A stretch of DNA of 64,000 bases from Streptomyces sp. GESEQ-4 (GTDB taxonomy: Bacteria; Actinomycetota; Actinomycetes; Streptomycetales; Streptomycetaceae): assembly GCF_017948455.1 (NCBI RefSeq), contig NZ_JAFFSU010000002.1:614842-678841 (forward strand), written 5' to 3'. The notes under the pieces were generated by a model that worked only from the letters and a program-made list of their open reading frames with translations, was not told where the DNA came from and ran no database searches. A program made the translations under genes and the position numbers. Shown here piece after piece: positions 56,903 through 64,000 of the stretch (positions are counted from its first letter, which is position 1; each line of letters begins with the position of its first letter).

Positions 56903-58048
56903 CTACTCCTTGACGGCTCGCAGCACCACGAACTTCGGGTCGCCGGCGACCAGTTCACTGTTGCCGAACAACCGCCGCAGCTTCACGTGGTAGCCCAGGT
57001 GCCGATTGCCGATCACCCACAGCTCACCCCCGGACCGCAGCGCGCGCCGCGCCTCGCTGAACATCCGCCATGCCGTCGCGTCGGTCGTCGCCTGGTGGGA
57101 GTGGAACGGCGGATTGTTGAGCACGAGGTCGACGCTGCCCGCGGGCACCCCCACCAGCCCGTCCCCGACCCGGAACTCGGCATGCCCCGATACCCCGTTC
57201 GCCTTGTACGTCGCCTCCGCCGAGGCCACGGCCTGGAACGACTCGTCCGTGAACAGCACCTCGGCCTCGGGAGCGGCCAGCGCGATCGCCGTGCCGACGA
57301 CACCGTTGCCGCAGCCCAGATCGACGACGCGTGCGCCGCCGGTGTCGTACGGCAGATGCTTCAGGAAGAAGCGCGTGCCGATGTCGAGCCGTTCGGCGCA
57401 GAACACGCCGGCGTGGTTGACGACGGTGGCACCGGAGGCCGGGCCGATGTCGTCGGGGAGCGTGTAGGTGTGCGGCCATGGGTTGGCGGACGGCGCCTGG
57501 GCGGCCTCGGGCGTGCAGAAGATGAGCCGGGCCTTCTTCTCGGCGAGCGAGGTGCGGGTCGGGCCCAGGATCCGCTCGAACAGCCGCAGCGTGGAGGTGT
57601 GGATCTCCTTCACCATGCCGGCACCGACGACGACCGTCCCTTCGTGCACCGCGGGCGCCAGCCTCAGCAACTGGTCCTCCAGCAGCGCCAGGCTCTTGGG
57701 CACCCGGACGAGGAGGACGTCGACCCGTGCGGGCGGCGGATCCTGCGTGGTGAGGAGGGTGACGGCGCCGGGCTCGACGTCGTTGCGCGCGAGGTTCGCG
57801 CGGGTCGCCTCCTGGCCCAGATACGAGTCCGTGATCTGCACCGGCCGCTGCGCCGCGAGCGCCGTGACCAGAGCGCCCCAGCGGTCGCCGAGAACCACGA
57901 CCGCCCCGGACAGCGGAACCTCCTGGTCCGCGAGATGCCTCAGCAGATAGTCGTCGGAGGCATCCCACGCGCGCAGCCTCTCACGCGGGTCCTCAGGGAA
58001 ACGGGCCAGCGCGAGCTCGCCCCAGGGTGTCGTCATACGGTCGTCCAT
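56903..58048 (-). CDS. RlmG/RsmC-type rRNA guanine methyltransferase
   Basis: A 381-residue protein with a duplicated methyltransferase fold. The N-terminal half is degenerate. The C-terminal half has DLGCGNGVVGTAIALAAPEAEV and the base-methylating NNPPFH motif. This layout is that of the RsmC/RlmG family, which makes N2-methylguanine in rRNA. The ATG at 58048 was taken; one four codons inside is also possible, and neither has a clear ribosome-binding site. Confidence 0.85.
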   Translation of the reverse strand: MDDRMTTPWGELALARFPEDPRERLRAWDASDDYLLRHLADQEVPLSGAVVVLGDRWGALVTALAAQRPVQITDSYLGQEATRANLARNDVEPGAVTLLTTQDPPPARVDVLLVRVPKSLALLEDQLLRLAPAVHEGTVVVGAGMVKEIHTSTLRLFERILGPTRTSLAEKKARLIFCTPEAAQAPSANPWPHTYTLPDDIGPASGATVVNHAGVFCAERLDIGTRFFLKHLPYDTGGARVVDLGCGNGVVGTAIALAAPEAEVLFTDESFQAVASAEATYKANGVSGHAEFRVGDGLVGVPAGSVDLVLNNPPFHSHQATTDATAWRMFSEARRALRSGGELWVIGNRHLGYHVKLRRLFGNSELVAGDPKFVVLRAVKE

Positions 58049-58097
58049 CGTGCGCCCAGCCTAAGCGGCCCCTGGTGAAGTCAGCTGCGGTAGGGCA

Positions 58098-58171
58098 GCG
58101 CCCCGTAAGGGGCGCGGGGAACTGCGCGACCAGCCACAACGAGGCCCGCAGACGAAAGACGGCCTATCGCG
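58098..58171. repeat. Dispersed Streptomyces intergenic repeat, copy 1
   Basis: It begins with a hairpin (GCGCCCC-GTAA-GGGGCGC, 58098-58115) and continues with GGGGAACTGCGCGACCAGCC and CGCAGACGAAAGACGGCC. It matches copy 2 at 60301-60385 over the second half. I recognise this as a family common between genes in many Streptomyces genomes. It fills the gap between the RlmG-type gene and alkB. Confidence 0.65.
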
Positions 58172-58188
58172 GCGGCAAGATGGGGGGC

Positions 58189-58830
58189 ATGGACGCCGAG
58201 CTGTTCCCCAGGGCCCGTACGGAGATCGCGCCCGGCGCGGTGCACGTCCCGGACTGGCTGGACGCGGAGCGCCAACGCGAGCTGCTGGAGGCCTGCCGCG
58301 ACTGGGCCCGTCCGCCGGCAGGCCTCCGCACGGTCCGCACACCCGGCGGCGGCACGATGACCGCCCGGCAGGTCTGCCTGGGCCGGCACTGGTATCCGTA
58401 CGGCTATGCCCGCACGGTCGTCGACGGGGACGGCGCGCCCGTGAAGCCGTTCCCGGAGTGGCTGGGCGAATGGGGGTGCCGGGCGGTGCGCGACGCCTTG
58501 AGCGAACCGGCTGTGGCGTACGACATCGCACTGATCAACTTCTACGACGCCGACGCCCGCATGGGCATGCACCGCGACAGCGACGAGAAATCCGACGCGC
58601 CGGTGGTCTCACTCAGCCTCGGCGACACCTGCGTGTTCCGCTTCGGCAACACCGAGACGAGGACCCGGCCGTATACCGACGTCGAACTGCGCAGCGGGGA
58701 CCTGTTCGTGTTCGGGGGACCGTCCCGGCTCGCCTACCACGGGGTTCCGCGGGTGTACCCGGGCACCGCACCGCCCGAGTTGGGCCTGACCGGGCGGCTG
58801 AACGTCACGCTCAGAGTCAGCGGCCTGTAG
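58189..58830 (+). CDS. alkB: AlkB-family 2OG-Fe(II) dioxygenase
   Basis: A 213-residue DNA-alkylation repair dioxygenase. Iron ligands are visible in MGMHRDSDE (HxD) and RLAYHGVPR, and the 2-oxoglutarate-binding arginines in RLNVTLRVSG. INFYDADARMGMH is typical. It removes methyl groups from N1-methyladenine and N3-methylcytosine by oxidation. The ATG at 58189 begins the conserved sequence; an in-frame ATG three codons earlier is possible. The upstream frame is part of the intergenic repeat. Confidence 0.92.
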   Translation: MDAELFPRARTEIAPGAVHVPDWLDAERQRELLEACRDWARPPAGLRTVRTPGGGTMTARQVCLGRHWYPYGYARTVVDGDGAPVKPFPEWLGEWGCRAVRDALSEPAVAYDIALINFYDADARMGMHRDSDEKSDAPVVSLSLGDTCVFRFGNTETRTRPYTDVELRSGDLFVFGGPSRLAYHGVPRVYPGTAPPELGLTGRLNVTLRVSGL

Positions 58831-59013
58831 GGCCCGTCCGGCGGATCATGCCGGCGTCGCGGGGGCCGACAACGCCGCTCTGCGGCGTTGTCGTCGGCCG
58901 CCGATTCCCCACGCTCGAGTGCGCTCGCGCGGGAGGCACCCCCATCGCCCCCCCGCTCACCCGCACTGACGGGGTGCCGTTCCGTGCAGCCGGCCTGATC
59001 CGCCGGACCGGCC
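58831..59013. mobile_element. MITE-like element with 22-bp terminal inverted repeats
   Basis: 58831-58852 and 58992-59013 are inverted copies of each other with 20 of 22 positions matching (core TGATCCGCCGGAC on the right end). The 183-bp element has no coding capacity and contains the hairpin 58867-58893 and a CCCCACGCTCGAGTGCGCTC stretch like those dispersed between Streptomyces genes. It fills most of the alkB-ROK gap. Confidence 0.55.
58867..58893 (+). terminator. Hairpin after alkB
   Basis: CGACAACGCCGC (58867-58878) and GCGGCGTTGTCG (58882-58893) form a perfect 12-bp stem with a TCT loop, 36 nt after the alkB stop, inside the MITE-like element. Confidence 0.6.
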
Positions 59014-59053
59014 CCAGCCCGCTCGACCTGCGGATCATGGGAGACTCGCCGTC

Positions 59054-60298
59054 ATGAGCGGGAAGGCGGACCCCCGGCCGGCGGGGGAAGGGACCACCTC
59101 GAGGACGCGGTTGGACCGGGGGCGCGGTGCGCTCGGGCCCGCGCTGGAGCTCGTGCACACCGGGCGGGCGCCGACCAGGGCCGTGCTCACCGCCGAACTG
59201 GGGGTGACCCGGGCGACGGCGGGCGCGGTGGCCGCCGAGCTGGAGGCGCTGGGGCTGATCCGGGTCGACGCCCGGCCCGGCGCCGCGGCCGGTTCGCAGG
59301 GGCGGCCCTCGCACCGGCTGTCCGTCGCCGAGGACGGGCCCGTCGTCCTCGCCGCACAGGTGCACGCCGACGGATTCCGGGCGGCACTGGTCGGGCTCGG
59401 CGGCCGGATCGTCGCCACCGCGCCGGGCTGCGAGACCATCGACGCCGACCCCGCGAAGGTCCTCGGATCCGTGGTGGAGGCGGGCGCCGACCTGCTGCGC
59501 ACGACCGGGCGGCGCTGCGTGGGCGCCGGGCTCGCCGTGCCGTCCGCGGTCGCCGAACCGGACGGTCTGGCCCTGAACCCGCTGCACCTGGCCTGGCCCG
59601 TGGGCGCGCCCGTCCGCCGGATCTTCGCGGAGTGCGTACGCGCCGCCGGGATCACCGGACCGGCGTTCGCGGGCAACGACGTCAACCTCGTCGCGCTCGC
59701 CGAACACCGGCACGGCGCCGGCCGCGGCGCCCGGCACCTGCTGTGCGTGGCCACCGGGCACCGGGGCGTCGGCGGCGCGCTCGTCCTCGACGGGCGTCTG
59801 CACACCGGCAGTTCGGGCCTGGCCCTGGAGGTCGGCCACCTCACCGTCAACCCGGAGGGCCGCCCCTGCCACTGCGGCAGCCGCGGCTGTCTCGACGTCG
59901 AGGCCGACCCGCTGGCCTTCCTCACCGCGGCGGGACGCGAACCCGGCCCCGAGATGTCGCTGGTGCGGCAGTCCGACGACCTGATCCGCAACCGGTACGA
60001 CGACGTGTCCGTCCGTAGAGCCACCGAGGAGCTGATCGACCGGCTCGGCCTCGGTCTCGCGGGCCTGGTGAACATCCTCAACCCGGACCGCATCATCCTC
60101 GGCGGACTGCACCGCACGTTGCTCGAAGCCGACCCGGAGCGGCTGCGCGCCGTCGTCGCCGACCGCAGTCTGTGGGGCCAGAGCGGCGGCGTGCCGATCC
60201 TGGCATGCACGCTCGACCACAACAGCCTGGTCGGCGCGGCGGAACTGGCGTGGCAGCCGGTGCTGGACGATCCGCTGGGGGCTCTGGCCCACGAGTGA
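59054..60298 (+). CDS. ROK-family transcriptional regulator
   Basis: A 414-residue protein with an N-terminal winged helix (RAVLTAELGVTRATAGAVAAE) and a ROK sugar-kinase-like domain. The ROK zinc motif is CHCGSRGCLDVE, and the glucose-contact region reads LEVGHLTV. The ATP-site motif of true ROK kinases is not obvious, so it is a NagC/XylR-type regulator rather than a kinase. Its targets are not evident; it stands alone downstream of a MITE-like element. Confidence 0.88.
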   Translation: MSGKADPRPAGEGTTSRTRLDRGRGALGPALELVHTGRAPTRAVLTAELGVTRATAGAVAAELEALGLIRVDARPGAAAGSQGRPSHRLSVAEDGPVVLAAQVHADGFRAALVGLGGRIVATAPGCETIDADPAKVLGSVVEAGADLLRTTGRRCVGAGLAVPSAVAEPDGLALNPLHLAWPVGAPVRRIFAECVRAAGITGPAFAGNDVNLVALAEHRHGAGRGARHLLCVATGHRGVGGALVLDGRLHTGSSGLALEVGHLTVNPEGRPCHCGSRGCLDVEADPLAFLTAAGREPGPEMSLVRQSDDLIRNRYDDVSVRRATEELIDRLGLGLAGLVNILNPDRIILGGLHRTLLEADPERLRAVVADRSLWGQSGGVPILACTLDHNSLVGAAELAWQPVLDDPLGALAHE

Positions 60299-60300
60299 CC

Positions 60301-60385
60301 GGGCGCGGGGCTGTGACATATGCGGCTCCGCCGCGGGGCGCGACCAGCCACGACGAGCCCGCAGACGATCGACGGCCCATCGGGG
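60301..60385. repeat. Dispersed Streptomyces intergenic repeat, copy 2
   Basis: A short hairpin (GCGGC-TCC-GCCGC) is followed by GGGGCGCGACCAGCC and CGCAGACGATCGACGGCC, parallel to copy 1 at 58098-58171. It lies just after the ROK gene and next to the IS481 relic. Confidence 0.65.
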
Positions 60386-60404
60386 GCACTTCTCGCGGAG
60401 CGCC

Positions 60405-60914
60405 AGCTGTTTTGACCCGCAGGGTTGTTGACGCGGCTGATGGGTGGCTGGCCGTCGAGTGCTGTGTGGCACTCGTGGTGCGTTTGTGGATGGTGCCGCT
60501 GGCGCCGAGAACCTGGGCGAACAACCGGGACCGGTAGCAGGAACCGGACTGCCGCCCTTGCACGCGTCGGTGGTGGCCTGCCGATTGGCATTGGCCCTCT
60601 GGCGAGCGAACCGTCGAGGCGGGGATTCCCAGGATCGGGCCGATTCGCGCGCGGCCGAGCTTGCGTTCGCGCCGCAACTCGCAAATCCGGCTCTCGACAT
60701 CGGTGGGGGTGCGGCGCGGCGTCGTTCGCGGACGGCGAGGTCGGTCATACAGTCCCGCGTTACCTTCGGCTCGGCAGCGCCGAACCCCCTTGTGGGCGGT
60801 GGCGTGGGAGATGCCCATTTCGTCGGCGACATGGGCAACGGGCCTGCCCGCGCGGCCCCGGTCGATCGGGAGCCGTCTGCCATGGACGGTGAGTCGGGCA
60901 TTGGGGTGCGGCAA
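60405..60914 (-). pseudogene. Decayed IS481-family transposase
   Basis: Three transposase pieces remain in order. The N-terminal helix-turn-helix runs from a TTG at 60914 (PHPNARLTVHGRRL ... GLYDRPRRPRTTPRRTPT ... ILGIPASTV). A piece of the DDE domain follows in the same frame (GSCYRSRLFAQVLGA, HKRT). The C-terminus (CHTALDGQPPISRVNN) is in another frame. About half of a ~1-kb element is missing through two internal deletions, one causing a frameshift, so no active transposase can be made. No terminal inverted repeats were identified. Confidence 0.8.
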
Positions 60915-60931
60915 AGGGACCTCTGTTGTGG

Positions 60932-62104
60932 CTAGTTGGTTCCGGCGATGAGTTCACTGAACAGCTTGTTCGCCGCGTCCGAGGTGAACTGGCGCTGCAG
61001 TTCGGCGCGGGCGACTTGCTTGCGGAACTCGCCTTCGTAGCCGGTGAAGCCTGCGTTGTGCATGGTGTCGGTGATCCAGGTCGCGAACGCCTGGTAGTTC
61101 CAGATGTGCGGCAGACAGGTCTCGGAGTAGCTGTCGAGGAGGCTGGAGTCGCCTTCCTTGACCCGGCGGATAACGGCGTGGGCGAAGACCTCGGTGTCGT
61201 GAAGGGCGAGGTGGATGCCCTTGGCGCTCATCGGCGGAACGATGTGGGCCGCGTCGCCGAGGAGGAACAGCTTGCCGTAGCTCATCGGGTCGAACACCAC
61301 GCTGCGCAGCGGCACGATCTGCTTGGTGACGATCTTGCCGCTCGATACGGGGCAGCCGAAGCGGGCCTCCAGCTCGCTCCAGATGCGCTCGTCCGGCCAC
61401 TGCTCGGGGGTGTCGTCGATCGAGCACTGCAGGTAGATGCGGCTGGCCTGCGGGCCCCGGGGGATCATGCCTGCCAGGCCCAGTTCGTGGATTGCCATGC
61501 CGGACGGACTCGCCGGCACCGCGGCCAGGACGGTGAGCCAGGAGTATCCGTACTCGTGGGAGTACTCGGTCAGCGCGGAGGCGGGGATGGTGCCCCGGCT
61601 CACGCCGTGGAAGCCGTCGCAGCCGGCGATGAAGTCGCAGTCGATGGCCTTCGCTGAACCGTCCGCCTGCCGGTAGCGCACGACGGGGCGCTCGCCGGTG
61701 ACGTCCTCCCAGGAGACAGCGGCCGCTTCGTAGCGGAGGTCTCCGCCGTCGCGCAGGAAGACGTCCGTGAGGTTGCGCACGAGTACCTGCTGGGGACAGT
61801 AGAGGCTTTCGTTGTTGTCGTCGGCCACGTCGATCGGCATCGCTTCGCCATCGATGTAGAAGCCGCCCTCGCTCTCCGGCATGGTGTCGCCGGCCAGGAC
61901 CTCTTCCAGACCCCACTCACGGAACATCCGCACCCCGAAGGCATCGATGGTCCCGGCGCGCTGGCGCTGCTCTACATAGGCGCGGGGGTGCTTTTCCAGC
62001 ACGATGCAGTCGATGCCGTTGCGCAGCAGGAAGTTGCCGAGCGTCAGGCCGGCGACACCGGCCCCGATGATGACGACGGTCGTGTTTTCGCGTGTCTCGG
62101 TCAT
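60932..62104 (-). CDS. pobA: FAD-dependent 4-hydroxybenzoate 3-monooxygenase-like hydroxylase
   Basis: A 390-residue class A flavin monooxygenase, close to the 394 residues of PobA. It has GAGVAGL near the start, the DG motif GCDGFHGVSR, and GDAAHIVPPMSAKG, the flavin motif characteristic of PobA-type enzymes. The ATG at 62104 begins the conserved domain; the frame opens 37 codons earlier in unrelated sequence. It should hydroxylate a para-hydroxy aromatic acid using NADPH and oxygen. It lies downstream of an AraC regulator and has no ring-cleavage genes next to it. Confidence 0.85.
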   Translation of the reverse strand: MTETRENTTVVIIGAGVAGLTLGNFLLRNGIDCIVLEKHPRAYVEQRQRAGTIDAFGVRMFREWGLEEVLAGDTMPESEGGFYIDGEAMPIDVADDNNESLYCPQQVLVRNLTDVFLRDGGDLRYEAAAVSWEDVTGERPVVRYRQADGSAKAIDCDFIAGCDGFHGVSRGTIPASALTEYSHEYGYSWLTVLAAVPASPSGMAIHELGLAGMIPRGPQASRIYLQCSIDDTPEQWPDERIWSELEARFGCPVSSGKIVTKQIVPLRSVVFDPMSYGKLFLLGDAAHIVPPMSAKGIHLALHDTEVFAHAVIRRVKEGDSSLLDSYSETCLPHIWNYQAFATWITDTMHNAGFTGYEGEFRKQVARAELQRQFTSDAANKLFSELIAGTN

Positions 62105-62125
62105 GGCACCACTCTGGAACCCACA

Positions 62126-62151
62126 CCATTCAGTCCACCACCGGTGAATGG
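62126..62151. promoter_or_regulatory. Inverted repeat upstream of the pobA-like gene
   Basis: CCATTCA (62126-62132) and TGAATGG (62145-62151) are perfect 7-bp inverted arms with a 12-nt spacer, 22-47 nt before the ATG. It is a candidate site for the neighbouring AraC protein or another regulator. Confidence 0.4.
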
Positions 62152-62230
62152 ACAGCAGATACGGAAAAGCCGCCAATCCCTTGGGGCGCGCGGCACCGAA
62201 GTGTTTCTCGAGCACTGGAAGCGGGTTCGG

Positions 62231-63016
62231 CTACTTGCTGGAGTTGCGTAGGTCCGCCTGATAGCGGCCGGGTGTCTGGCCGACGACCTCGGTGAAGGCG
62301 TCGATGAAACTGGAGGGGTTGGACCAGCCGCACGCCACCGCGGTCTCGGTGACGGACATGCCGTCGGCGAGGTGCGCCAGGGCGTGGTGGATGCGCAGGA
62401 TGGTGCGCCAGCGGTGGAAGCTCATACTCAGTTCTGCATGGAACAGGCGGCTCAGGGTGCGCTCACTGGCCCCCACCATCCGTCCCAGCTCCGCCAGGGT
62501 GGCGGGCCGGGCAGGATCCTCATGCAGCAGATCGGTAGCGGAACGCAGCCGGTCATCACTGGCTTCGGGTAGGTGCAAGGACTGCTCGGCGGCGTCGGCG
62601 AGCTCGTCCACGATCACGGTGAGCAGTCTCCTGTGCGCACCGGGCCGCCTTTCCGGCCGGTCGGTGAATGCAAGGAGTGCCTCGCGCAAGAGGGGGCTCA
62701 CCGCGAAGACGCTTGGATGATCCACGAGCTCCGCGCACAGGTCGAGCGGGACGGCGAGCAGACGGACATCGGTCTGGCCGTAGAAGCGGTGCGAGTGCGC
62801 GAAGTGCGGCGGCGTCCACGTGACACGGTTGGCCGGGGCGACCCAGGTACCGCGCTCCGTCGCGGTGGCCAGCGCGCCGGCAGCGGCGTACACGATCTGC
62901 CCCTGGGGGTGTGAGTGCGGATCGAGCTGGTAACCGTGCGGTAGCCACGCTGCCCCTTGCAGCGTCGCTTCTTCGGTTTCTGCGGGCGCTGTCGAAGGTT
63001 GGCGGTCTTTCGGCAT
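62231..63016 (-). CDS. AraC-family transcriptional regulator
   Basis: A 261-residue regulator with an N-terminal cupin effector domain (LDPHSHPQGQIVYAAAGALA; WTPPHFAHSHRFYGQ) and a C-terminal AraC double helix-turn-helix (LGRMVGASERTLSRLFHAEL, then CGWSNPSSFIDAF). It lies between the PobA-like gene (same strand, 126 nt downstream) and the divergent siderophore-interacting protein, so either could be its target. Confidence 0.9.
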   Translation of the reverse strand: MPKDRQPSTAPAETEEATLQGAAWLPHGYQLDPHSHPQGQIVYAAAGALATATERGTWVAPANRVTWTPPHFAHSHRFYGQTDVRLLAVPLDLCAELVDHPSVFAVSPLLREALLAFTDRPERRPGAHRRLLTVIVDELADAAEQSLHLPEASDDRLRSATDLLHEDPARPATLAELGRMVGASERTLSRLFHAELSMSFHRWRTILRIHHALAHLADGMSVTETAVACGWSNPSSFIDAFTEVVGQTPGRYQADLRNSSK

Positions 63017-63114
63017 AAGGCGTCAGTTTACCGGTGGCCTGACGGGCATCCTGGAGCTGACAGTGGGCGCATGAGCATTGAGACCCGCGCCCGCCGCCGT
63101 GAGAGCTGCCGGCG

Positions 63115-63942
63115 ATGACTCCCCGAATCCAGCGCCCGCGCAGGCGGCGGATGCTGTCGCTGACGGTGCAGGGCAGTGAGCAGATCAGCCCTCATTTCAT
63201 GTCCATCACGCTGGGTGGAGACGACATCCAGCACCTCGATCGGTCGGGGTTCGACCAGTCCGGTCGCCTCTTCTTCGCCGACCCTGACGATGACAACGTC
63301 TTCCTGCCGAGCAGTGAGCGGTGGATTCTCCAGCTCACCCTGCAAGGCTCCGCCAAGCAGCGCCCAAGGGTCAGGACGTACTCGATCCGGCGTTTCAGGC
63401 GCGACGCGCTGGCGTTCGACATCGAGATCGCGCTCCACGAAAGCAACGCATCCCACAAGCCCGCTGCCCCCGGGAGCCGGTGGGCGCTGGCTGCCGAGCC
63501 CGGGGCGAAGGTGGCCTTCTTGGACCAGGGATACAGCTACGCGCCCACCACTGGCGCCACTTGGCAGCTTCTTGTAGGTGACGAGAGCGCGCTGCCGGCA
63601 ATTCTCGCCATCCTGGAACGCTCCACCGAGACCTCCGAGGCGCTGCCGGCCGAGGTGTTCCTCGAGGTCCCGGCCCCTGAGGACATCCGCAGTGAGATCA
63701 CTGCGCCCCCGGGCACCGCCATCCACTGGCTGCCGCGCAGTGATCCCTCCGCGAAACCCGGCGCCCTCGCCCTTGAGGCGGTGAAGCAGGACCAGCTTCC
63801 CGACGGCCGCTTCTACGCCTGGACAGCAGGCGAATCCTCGCTGGCGACCGGCGTGCGCCGCCATCTCGTCGGCACCCGCCACATCCCCAAGTCCGACATC
63901 TGTTTCCGCGGCTACTTTACCCACGGCAGAGCCAGCCTCTGA
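63115..63942 (+). CDS. Siderophore-interacting protein (ViuB-type ferric-siderophore reductase)
   Basis: A 275-residue SIP-family flavoprotein. The FAD-binding motif is RVRTYSIRRF, the NAD(P)H-side motif GDESALPAI, and the C-terminal YAWTAGESS segment is characteristic. It reduces ferric siderophores in the cytoplasm to release iron. No iron box was seen in front of it. The start is taken at the ATG 63115, with only a weak ribosome-binding site; an ATG 12 codons in is an alternative. It could serve the siderophore made by the locus 12 kb to the left, but no direct link is visible. The remaining 58 bp of the window hold no feature. Confidence 0.9.
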   Translation: MTPRIQRPRRRRMLSLTVQGSEQISPHFMSITLGGDDIQHLDRSGFDQSGRLFFADPDDDNVFLPSSERWILQLTLQGSAKQRPRVRTYSIRRFRRDALAFDIEIALHESNASHKPAAPGSRWALAAEPGAKVAFLDQGYSYAPTTGATWQLLVGDESALPAILAILERSTETSEALPAEVFLEVPAPEDIRSEITAPPGTAIHWLPRSDPSAKPGALALEAVKQDQLPDGRFYAWTAGESSLATGVRRHLVGTRHIPKSDICFRGYFTHGRASL

Positions 63943-64000
63943 CCGCCTCGCGTCAGCCGGCAAGAACGCGGCACGAGGTCCCGGCAGCGACTCAGCAGGC

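Noticed and set aside
59054..60298. Sugar kinase function for the ROK protein
   Set aside because: It has an N-terminal winged helix and no clear ATP-binding motif, so a regulator is the better call.

Overview
The window is high-GC DNA with the codon habits, dispersed intergenic repeats and gene content of a Streptomyces chromosome. Evidence includes GTG starts, ATGA-type operon overlaps, iron boxes of the DmdR/IdeR type and an IS481 relic. No rRNA, tRNA, CRISPR array or prophage was seen. Coding density is very high and almost every gene can be assigned to a family.

Layout. (1) 1-10128: an amidohydrolase cut by the left edge, an orphan FAD-binding (xanthine dehydrogenase type) subunit, a RpiR/MurR regulator, and a divergent operon with a C45 self-processing acyltransferase/hydrolase and a complete oligopeptide ABC importer. 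A perfect 10-bp inverted repeat sits between regulator and operon. This looks like uptake and hydrolysis of an acylated amino acid or peptide. (2) 10310-11754: an acidic, His-rich secreted protein with a sorting-like tail, next to a class F sortase. (3) 11868-15732: VOC protein, DUF4328 membrane protein, long-form GAPDH and a secreted glycerophosphodiesterase. (4) 15837-19166: a copper island with a CopA ATPase and a His-rich secreted protein, divergent around two CsoR-like palindromes. (5) 19221-51550: a peptide hydroxamate siderophore locus. It contains a binding lipoprotein, a heterodimeric ABC exporter, ornithine N5-monooxygenase, formyltransferase, import ATPase, two import permeases, one very large NRPS (about 7,309 residues) and MbtH. 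Four iron-box-like sites lie at its promoters. (6) 51553-60298: GH15 glycosidase, DeoR regulator divergent from a SIS isomerase/aldolase pair, two methyltransferases, AlkB and a ROK regulator. (7) 60299-63942: repeat, IS481 wreck, a PobA-type hydroxylase, an AraC regulator and a siderophore-interacting protein.

The centre of interest is the NRPS. I read it as truncated C / A-MT-PCP / C-A-PCP / C-A-MT-PCP / C-A-PCP / C-A-PCP / C-A-PCP-E, with no thioesterase. Specificity residues read by eye give Ser for modules 2, 4 and 5 and N5-hydroxyornithine for module 3. Modules 1 and 6 could not be assigned, but tris-hydroxamate logic favours ornithine derivatives. The predicted product is therefore a hexapeptide of the form X(N-Me)-Ser-hOrn(N-Me)-Ser-Ser-X, in the general class of Streptomyces peptide hydroxamates containing N-methylated hydroxyornithine, rather than the tetrapeptide coelichelin. 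Monooxygenase and formyltransferase supply hydroxamates, MbtH supports adenylation, the ABC pair probably exports the peptide, and the lipoprotein/permeases/ATPase recover the ferric complex. The distant siderophore-interacting protein could release the iron.

All assignments come from reading motifs and context by eye. No database search was possible, and start sites were chosen from ribosome-binding sites and context.
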